Under the pieces are notes generated by a model. That model made no database searches. It worked only from the letters and a program-made list of their open reading frames with translations, and was not told where the DNA came from. A stretch of DNA of 18,264 nt from an uncultured Bacilli bacterium. GTDB lineage: Bacteria; Bacillota_I; Bacilli_A; RF39; UBA660. The stretch covers positions 1-18,264 of the forward strand of contig CALVKV010000012.1 in assembly GCA_944333305.1 (NCBI GenBank). Direction: 5' to 3'. How positions within the stretch are numbered: position 1 is the first letter of the stretch; each line of letters begins with the position of its first letter. This document shows positions 13,654 through 18,264 of the stretch, piece after piece. The translations under genes were made by a program, and so were the position numbers.

Positions 13654-13903
13654 ACTTAAAAATATTCTTCTTTAGCTCGACAATATCAGATAATTCACAA
13701 TCTAAATAATTACAAAATCTTTCTAGAACAATCAAATCAAGTCTTTCAATTTCTCCATTTAAATACCTAGTAACAACTTTATAATCAGTACCTGTATCTT
13801 GGCTAAGTTTGTTTTTACTTATATTTTTCTTATTTAGCAAATTGGCCAATTTAAAGTAAAAAGCACTATTGCCAATTCTAATCTCAATACCATCTTTTTT
13901 CAT
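13652..13903 (-). CDS. Small XRE-family (Cro/CI-type) transcription regulator
   Basis: This 83-residue protein has one helix-turn-helix domain at about 14-76: FKLANLLNKKNISKNKLSQDTGTDYKVVTRYLNGEIERLDLIVLERFCNYLDCELSDIVEL. It resembles short YozG/HTH_26-type Cro/CI regulators, which act without a separate effector domain. ATG 13903 follows a GAGGG SD (13915-13911). An extended -10 and a hairpin-like inverted repeat lie directly upstream, which would suit autoregulation. It is convergent with the YjdF-like gene and divergent from the LiaF-like gene; either could be a target. The target is inferred, the family is clear. Confidence 0.88.
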   Translation of the reverse strand: MKKDGIEIRIGNSAFYFKLANLLNKKNISKNKLSQDTGTDYKVVTRYLNGEIERLDLIVLERFCNYLDCELSDIVELKKNIFK

Positions 13904-13921
13904 TTTATCGCCCTCAAAACA

Positions 13922-13945
13922 ATTTTAACAATAGCGTTGGCTATT
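13922..13945 (-). promoter_or_regulatory. Extended -10 promoter and candidate operator of the XRE gene
   Basis: On the minus strand TGTTAAAAT (13930-13922) is an extended -10 with no good -35. The inverted repeat AATAGC-GTTG-GCTATT (13930-13945) directly abuts it and could be the binding site of the regulator. Confidence 0.4.
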
Positions 13946-14006
13946 CGGCTACTGGTTATATAGCTAATAATAGTATTCGAAAATCAGATAAAAATATACA
14001 TGGTAG

Positions 14007-14036
14007 TTGCATTTTCCATCTCTAAAATTATATAAT
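14007..14036 (+). promoter_or_regulatory. Promoter of the LiaF-like gene
   Basis: TTGCAT (14007-14012), 18 bases, TATAAT (14031-14036). AAAGGAG (14042-14048) follows closely. Confidence 0.6.
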
Positions 14037-14056
14037 GATTGAAAGGAGTGTTATAT

Positions 14057-14701
14057 ATGTTTATTGGTTTAATTTTTATTATAATAGGAGCTTTGTTTTT
14101 AATATCCATAATCGCTCCAGAGTTTAGTATTGATTTTTCTTATTTAATACCATTAATTTTAATGGCATCATCACTATACTACATTATAAAAGGTAAGAAG
14201 TTTACCCTTGCAAACACAACTGTTTTATATTTAGGAACTTGGTTTTTATTAGAAGAATTAGATATTATTAAAGATCCACTAGATGATGCGTTTTTTCCTA
14301 TTCTTTTAATAATCATAGGAATATTCATTGTAATAGAAAGTCTAAAAGTAAAAAAAGTTTTTAAAAGAAAAGCTAATAATCTAAAAAATTATTATGGTAT
14401 CTTTAGTGGTTTAGAAGAGCGAGTAACAGATACTAATTTTAAAGGTGCTAATATTTATAGTGTCTTTGGTGGAGTAGATTTAGATTTAAGAGAATTAGAA
14501 TTAAAAGAAGATGTAACTATTAATGCTTATTCTATTTTTGGAGGAACTAGTATCTTTGTAAACGATAATTTTAAAGTGAAATTTAATTCTTTCTCACTAT
14601 TTGGAGGCAATGAAAATAAATCAATTACTACCGATAAAAAGAAAACACATACTTTAACAATTAACTGTACATCAATCTTTGGTGGAACAGAGGTTAAGTA
14701 A
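14057..14701 (+). CDS. LiaF-like envelope stress membrane protein
   Basis: This 214-residue protein has an N-terminal membrane part of about four hydrophobic segments (1-100, beginning MFIGLIFIIIGALFLISII and including FFPILLIIIGIFIVIESL) and a soluble C-terminal part (about 120-214). The soluble part repeats an FGG motif: YSVFGGVDLDL, YSIFGGTSIFV, FSLFGGNEN and TSIFGGTEV. This matches the DUF2154/LiaF C-terminal beta-repeat domain (cell wall-active antibiotic response proteins). LiaF in Bacilli restrains the LiaS sensor kinase, but no LiaRS genes are in the window, so a direct LiaF role is not shown. ATG 14057 is used because AAAGGAG is its SD; an upstream TTG at 14039 overlaps that SD. A perfect terminator begins on the stop codon. 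Confidence 0.82.
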   Translation: MFIGLIFIIIGALFLISIIAPEFSIDFSYLIPLILMASSLYYIIKGKKFTLANTTVLYLGTWFLLEELDIIKDPLDDAFFPILLIIIGIFIVIESLKVKKVFKRKANNLKNYYGIFSGLEERVTDTNFKGANIYSVFGGVDLDLRELELKEDVTINAYSIFGGTSIFVNDNFKVKFNSFSLFGGNENKSITTDKKKTHTLTINCTSIFGGTEVK

Positions 14702-14730
14702 TAATCTTACAAATTAGTAAGATTATTTTT
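14701..14730 (+). terminator. Terminator of the LiaF-like gene
   Basis: ATAATCTTAC (14701-14710) pairs perfectly with GTAAGATTAT (14717-14726), with a 6-base loop, then TTTT. The first stem base is the last base of the stop codon. Confidence 0.88.
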
Positions 14731-14731
14731 C

Positions 14732-14760
14732 TTGTCAAAAATAGAAGATGTTAGTATCAT
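14732..14760 (+). promoter_or_regulatory. Promoter of the gpsA operon
   Basis: TTGTCA (14732-14737), 17 bases, TATCAT (14755-14760), then AAGGTG (14768-14773) as SD. Confidence 0.7.
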
Positions 14761-14778
14761 TAATATGAAGGTGATAAT

Positions 14779-15741
14779 ATGCAAGTAACAATTTTAGGAA
14801 CAGGAGCCTTTGGTCTTGCTCTTGGAAATTTATTACATGAAAAAAGTAAAGCCGATATTGTTTTTTGGACGGCTTTTGAAGAAGAATATTTAGAAATAAC
14901 TAATAATAACACTTATGATAGAGTCTTAACAGGTATAGAACTAGCTTCCAATCTAGATGTCACTATGGATTTGAATGTTGCTTTAAATAATTCTGATTTA
15001 ATTATTGTAGCGGTTCCATGTAATCATGTAAGAGAAGTTCTAATAAGAATTGAAAACTATTTAACTGATAATAGTAGAGTAATATTAGTATCTAAGGGTC
15101 TTGAAAAGAATACAGATCTTTTAATGACTGAAATCTATGAAGAATTAGGTTTAAAAGGACAAGTATCATATCTTGCTGGACCTACTTTTGCTAAAGAACT
15201 TATAATTAATAGTAAAGCAGGACTAACACTTGGTACTAAAGATGAAAAGACTAAAGAGTTAATGTTAAAACTATTTAAAGATACTAATATTGAAATAGAA
15301 GTAATAGATGATTATATCGGTTTAGAATTATATGGTGTTATTAAAAATGTTTTAGCAATACTAATGGGAAGCATTAATAGTAAATATAGGGGTGACTCTA
15401 CCAATGCTTATTACTTAACAAAAATATATAACTTTGCTAAAGACTTAGTAACTAAACTAGGAGGAAAAGAGAGTACTTCTACTTGTTATGGTGCCCTAGG
15501 AGATATTTTACTAACTTGTAATAGTAAAACTAGTCGTAACTATAGTTATGGAGTTTTGCTATATACTAATAAGAATGAAGCTGATGTTTATAAGAAACAT
15601 TATACTGTTGAAGGAAGTATTGCCATTACCTCTTTAGCAAAACTATTAAGAAAGAATAATCAAACCTCTTTCTTTATAGAAAAACTAACTGAATACTTTA
15701 ATGGTGCTATTAGTCTTGATGAAGTATTAGAATTATTCTAG
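14779..15741 (+). CDS. gpsA: Glycerol-3-phosphate dehydrogenase [NAD(P)+]
   Basis: This 320-residue cytosolic enzyme reduces dihydroxyacetone phosphate to sn-glycerol 3-phosphate, the backbone of phospholipids. It shows the Rossmann loop GTGAFG (7-12), VAVPCNHV, SKGLEKNT, AGPTFAKEL (usual form GPSFAKE), the YGVIKNVLAILMG segment with the catalytic-type Lys, GALGDILLTCNSKTSRNYSYG, and VEGSIA. Length is near the family norm of about 330-345, slightly short. The family motifs are clear but slightly diverged. The SD AAGGTG precedes ATG. The stop TAG forms part of the SD of the next gene, so it heads a co-transcribed run of membrane-protein genes. Confidence 0.93.
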   Translation: MQVTILGTGAFGLALGNLLHEKSKADIVFWTAFEEEYLEITNNNTYDRVLTGIELASNLDVTMDLNVALNNSDLIIVAVPCNHVREVLIRIENYLTDNSRVILVSKGLEKNTDLLMTEIYEELGLKGQVSYLAGPTFAKELIINSKAGLTLGTKDEKTKELMLKLFKDTNIEIEVIDDYIGLELYGVIKNVLAILMGSINSKYRGDSTNAYYLTKIYNFAKDLVTKLGGKESTSTCYGALGDILLTCNSKTSRNYSYGVLLYTNKNEADVYKKHYTVEGSIAITSLAKLLRKNNQTSFFIEKLTEYFNGAISLDEVLELF

Positions 15742-15749
15742 GAGAATTT

Positions 15750-16901
15750 ATGGGAGTATATTTAGAATCAATCAAAACAGCTTTCCTTATTTTTCCCTTA
15801 CTAGCTTTTTTAATAACCCTACCATATTTATTGTTACAATATCATAAGTATGGTTCAGTACCTCTAATTAGAAGTAGTATTGTTTATACCTTTATTCTTT
15901 ACCTATTAACAGCCTATTTTCTTGTAATATTACCTCTACCGAGCAAAGAAGAAGTATTAATGATGCCAACTAAGGTTCCCCAGTTAATACCTTTTACTTT
16001 TATAGGAGATTTTATAGAAACATTTAAAGAATCAAGTGGAGTTTTATCTTTCCTAAAATCTCCAATAGTTTATACAACTCTTTTTAATATTGCAATTACC
16101 ATCCCCTTTGGAGTCTATTTAAGATATTACTTTAAGAAAAAATGGTATACTACTATAATTTATACATTTCTTTTAAGTCTTTATTTTGAGATAACCCAGC
16201 TTACTGGTCTTTACGGCCTCTATCCAAAAGCTTATCGCCTTTTTGATGTTGATGATTTAATTGTTAATACATTAGGTGGGCTAATAGGTTATCTAATTAC
16301 TCCAATTGTTACTATATTTTTGCCGGATAGGGATGAAATAGATAAGATATCTTATAAAAGAGGAAAAACAGTTTCTATTTATAGAAGATTTTTAGCCTTT
16401 CTAATAGATATTTTTGTGTTTGCTACATTAATGTTTATAATGCTAGCTTTAATAGATTTTGACAATTTTATTATACCTCTAGTACTTATTACATTAATCT
16501 ATTATATAATATTACCTACATTAACAAGCTGCACTTTAGGAAAACATCTAGTTAAAATAAAATTAAGTAGTAAAAATAAATATAAGCATTTATCTATATT
16601 TATAAGACAAGTTATCCTTTATTTTATAATTATCTTTGGTCCTATTATCGTAATAAATTATAATGACTATATTAATGGACTTATAATACTATTTTATATT
16701 ATCTTTTTAACTTATACTTATTTTGAAATGTTTTTAAAATTTTTCGGTCGCAAAAAACCTTTAATATATGAAAGATTAACAAAAACTGAAAATATAAGCA
16801 CCGTTTATTATATCGATACTGATGAAAATGAACCTAGTCAAGATACTAAAAGTGTGGTAAACTGTAAAAAAGAGGAGGTTAAAGATGAAAGTAGAAATTA
16901 A
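15750..16901 (+). CDS. VanZ-RDD fusion membrane protein
   Basis: This 383-residue protein has two membrane domains. Residues about 1-195 are VanZ-like: several hydrophobic segments, FNIAITIPFGVYLR, then LYFEITQLTGLY and RLFDVDDLIVNTLGGLIGY, the conserved VanZ block. Residues about 207-340 form an RDD domain: YRRFLAFLIDIFVFATLM with the Arg-Asp pair and TSCTLGKHLVKIKL. The acidic C-terminal tail (about 345-383) is cytosolic. VanZ proteins are linked to low-level glycopeptide resistance; RDD proteins often to transport or osmotic functions. Such fusions are known in Firmicutes. AGGAG at 15739-15743 overlaps the gpsA stop. The last 17 bases overlap the next gene, so the two are coupled. The actual activity is unknown. 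Confidence 0.85.
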   Translation: MGVYLESIKTAFLIFPLLAFLITLPYLLLQYHKYGSVPLIRSSIVYTFILYLLTAYFLVILPLPSKEEVLMMPTKVPQLIPFTFIGDFIETFKESSGVLSFLKSPIVYTTLFNIAITIPFGVYLRYYFKKKWYTTIIYTFLLSLYFEITQLTGLYGLYPKAYRLFDVDDLIVNTLGGLIGYLITPIVTIFLPDRDEIDKISYKRGKTVSIYRRFLAFLIDIFVFATLMFIMLALIDFDNFIIPLVLITLIYYIILPTLTSCTLGKHLVKIKLSSKNKYKHLSIFIRQVILYFIIIFGPIIVINYNDYINGLIILFYIIFLTYTYFEMFLKFFGRKKPLIYERLTKTENISTVYYIDTDENEPSQDTKSVVNCKKEEVKDESRN

Positions 16902-17520
16902 AAAAGTGATTTGGCCATCTTTATTAAGTTCAATATTTTTATTACTGCTAGGGTTATTATTATTTTTTAAATCTAGTGAAACATTAGTAGGAATATCATA
17001 TCTAGTAGGAGGAGTTTTAATAGCATTGGGAGTTATTGCTATAGTAAATTTTTTACGAAATAAGACAAGAGATATTTTTATACAATTAAATATAGTTTAT
17101 GGCATTGTTAGTATAGTAGCAGGAATATTTTTAGTAACTGTTCCTGAATTTATTGGCAGCATCATTCCTATAGTTGTAGGTATTGCTGTCATTATAAGTA
17201 GTTCTTTTAAAGTTCAACAGGCTCTTGTTTTAAAAAATCTCGGAAGTAGCTACTTTTTACCTTCATTAATAATGGCGATTATTTGTTTAATATGTGGTGT
17301 TGTAATTTTATTTAATCCATTTACTAGTGCTGTGGTTGTTACAAGAATTATCGGTCTTTTCATGATTATATATGCTGTTTTAGATATTATTAATAGTTTT
17401 ATTTTAAGAAAAAGCAGTGGTTTGAGTGTAGAAATAAGCACAGAGAGAAAAGAAAATAAAAATAAAAGAGCAAGAAATGCCAAAGTTGTAAAAGAAGTAG
17501 ATAAGGAAGATGAGGATTAA
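16885..17520 (+). CDS. HdeD/DUF308-like membrane protein
   Basis: This 211-residue protein has about six membrane segments arranged as repeated hairpins (SLLSSIFLLLLGLLLFF, LVGGVLIALGVIAIVNF, YGIVSIVAGIFLV, IIPIVVGIAVIISSSFKVQQAL, IICLICGVVILFNPF, IGLFMIIYAVLDIINSF). This matches the DUF308/HdeD repeat pattern. The C-terminus is a charged cytosolic tail of about 35 residues ending KEVDKEDED. ATG 16885 is set by a strong AGGAGG (16873-16878) inside the preceding gene. Function is unknown; HdeD in E. coli is linked to acid resistance, which need not carry over. It overlaps the VanZ-RDD gene and is followed by a small membrane protein gene 3 bases later. Confidence 0.8.
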   Translation: MKVEIKKVIWPSLLSSIFLLLLGLLLFFKSSETLVGISYLVGGVLIALGVIAIVNFLRNKTRDIFIQLNIVYGIVSIVAGIFLVTVPEFIGSIIPIVVGIAVIISSSFKVQQALVLKNLGSSYFLPSLIMAIICLICGVVILFNPFTSAVVVTRIIGLFMIIYAVLDIINSFILRKSSGLSVEISTERKENKNKRARNAKVVKEVDKEDED

Positions 17521-17523
17521 AAA

Positions 17524-17682
17524 ATGCAAATACTTAATTTACAAGATACTCTAAATGATTTAACTAAAAAAATAAATAACTTTTTATCACCATATACAAA
17601 AGAACCAGCCTTTTGGGTAATTGTTGCCATCATACTGTTATTAATAGGGTGTTGGGCTATTAGATATTTTGGTAGGAAGTAA
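17524..17682 (+). CDS. 52-residue single-span membrane protein
   Basis: This is a small ORF, MQILNLQDTLNDLTKKINNF then LSPYTKEPAFWVIVAIILLL and IGCWAIRYFGRK. It has an amphipathic N-terminal half, one strong membrane segment (about 30-46) and a basic C-terminal end, suggesting the C-terminus faces the cytosol. The start lies 3 bases after the HdeD-like stop with GAGGA (17512-17516) as SD, so it is probably translated from the same transcript. Its stop codon is within the following terminator stem. I do not recognise a family. SD, coupling and a coherent membrane segment support a real gene rather than chance. Confidence 0.7.
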   Translation: MQILNLQDTLNDLTKKINNFLSPYTKEPAFWVIVAIILLLIGCWAIRYFGRK

Positions 17683-17705
17683 GCAGAGGATGACTTGCTT
17701 CTTTT
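17676..17705 (+). terminator. Terminator of the gpsA-VanZ-HdeD-small protein run
   Basis: GAAGTAAG (17676-17683) pairs with CTTGCTTC (17694-17701), 8 bp with one T-G pair, with a 10-base loop, then TTTTAATTAA. The TAA (17680-17682) is in the stem. Confidence 0.6.
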
Positions 17706-17731
17706 AATTAATAATGAAGGAGGTGTTAGCT

Positions 17732-18264
17732 GTGGAAAAACTAAAAATAGGTCATAAATATCAAATTCATAGTTATAAACACAACGGACAGATATATAAA
17801 GCTTGGGATGAGGCAACTCTTTTAAATTTTGATTTTAAAACAGGGGAATTAATATTTGCTAATAACTGTACAACTGTTACTGAAAAAGATGGTCATAAAT
17901 GGAAAACAAAAGAGCCAGCTATTTTATATTTCTTTTTAAATAAGTGGTACAACATTATTGGACAATATAAAGGAAAAGGCATATGTTATTATTGTAATAT
18001 GGCAAGCCCTATAATAATAGAGGATAATACCATTAAATATATAGACTACGATTTAGATGTCAAAGTTTTTCCTAATGGCAGTTTTAAAGTAGTAGACAAA
18101 AATGAATATAATTATCATAAGAATAAATTTAATTATCCAAAAGAAGTAGAGTATATTATAAGAAAACAATTAAATAATTTAATATCAGAAATAAGAAAAA
18201 AGGATAAGTATTTTAACAATAATTATCTATTGAAATGTGTCAACACTTTTTTTTTTTTTTTTTT
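17732..18264 (+). CDS. ntdP: Nucleoside tri-/diphosphatase, DUF402 family (3' end missing)
   Basis: The reading frame encodes at least 172 good residues and then runs into poly-T at the window edge. It closely resembles B. subtilis Ntdp/YgaC (about 176 residues): IGHKYQIHSYKHNGQIYKAW, TVTEKDGHKWKTKEPAILYF, KWYNIIGQ, CYYCNMASP, IKYIDYDLDVKVFPNG, DKNEYNYHK and YPKEVEYI. This family hydrolyses nucleoside tri- and diphosphates with a metal bound by acidic residues around the YIDYDLDV segment. The start is GTG 17732, set by a strong AAGGAGGTG (17717-17725). The last residues read as phenylalanine repeats from an 18-T run, which differs from the family C-terminus and may be an assembly artefact. 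Expected missing length is only a few residues. Confidence 0.88.
   Translation, partial: MEKLKIGHKYQIHSYKHNGQIYKAWDEATLLNFDFKTGELIFANNCTTVTEKDGHKWKTKEPAILYFFLNKWYNIIGQYKGKGICYYCNMASPIIIEDNTIKYIDYDLDVKVFPNGSFKVVDKNEYNYHKNKFNYPKEVEYIIRKQLNNLISEIRKKDKYFNNNYLLKCVNTFFFFF

Noticed and set aside
17517..17816. 99-residue minus-strand reading frame
   Set aside because: It lies antisense to the 52-residue membrane protein and the well-matched start of ntdP. It has no SD and no family resemblance.
1..18264. CRISPR arrays, tRNA, rRNA, riboswitches, insertion sequences
   Set aside because: No regularly spaced repeats, no cloverleaf or rRNA-like stretches, no transposase gene and no long structured leader were seen on either strand.

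Overview
The window comes from a low-GC, AT-rich Gram-positive (Bacillota, Bacilli-like) chromosome, probably an uncultured or host-associated lineage. Three genes identify an endospore former: the C-terminal end of an alpha/beta-type small acid-soluble spore protein (SASP) at the left edge, spoIVA, and spoVIF. Every tryptophan inspected is TGG and no in-frame TGA was seen, so the standard bacterial code applies. Genes are tightly packed. Several terminator stems overlap stop codons, and in several genes the Shine-Dalgarno (SD) sequence begins almost at the predicted transcription start. Starts were moved to an internal ATG for seven genes where the longest reading frame began inside or upstream of an AGGTG/AAGGAG-type SD.

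Left region (1-6309): a partial SASP and its terminator; a 533-residue exported protein with a C-terminal domain typical of gut Firmicutes surface proteins; then two acetate kinase paralogues. Between the paralogues lies a two-gene islet (3089-5045). It encodes an ORF6N-domain protein with a PLD-like C-terminus and a RhuM-like protein fused to a Fic/Doc domain. The islet has its own promoter, a palindrome at the predicted start site, and one perfect inverted repeat inside each coding region. It is the most likely candidate for an under-described mobile, toxin-antitoxin or defence module.

Middle region (6323-12734): nrnA and ysxC follow the second ackA as an apparent operon. An unknown 135-residue protein converges on spoIVA. 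Then come a divergent Mbeg1-like alpha/beta hydrolase, spoVIF, a 62-residue small protein and the ribosome-assembly GTPase der. der, gpsA and spoIVA are near neighbours in Bacillus subtilis too (from memory), so this looks like a rearranged form of that neighbourhood. Candidate sigma-E and sigma-K promoters precede spoIVA and spoVIF.

Right region (12822-18264): a YjdF/DUF2238-like membrane protein, a small XRE regulator, a LiaF-like envelope-stress protein, and then a co-directional series: gpsA, a VanZ-RDD fusion membrane protein, an HdeD-like membrane protein, a 52-residue membrane protein, and ntdP (nucleoside tri/diphosphatase, DUF402). ntdP runs into an 18-T homopolymer at the window edge. 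The theme here is envelope, phospholipid precursor and nucleotide housekeeping.
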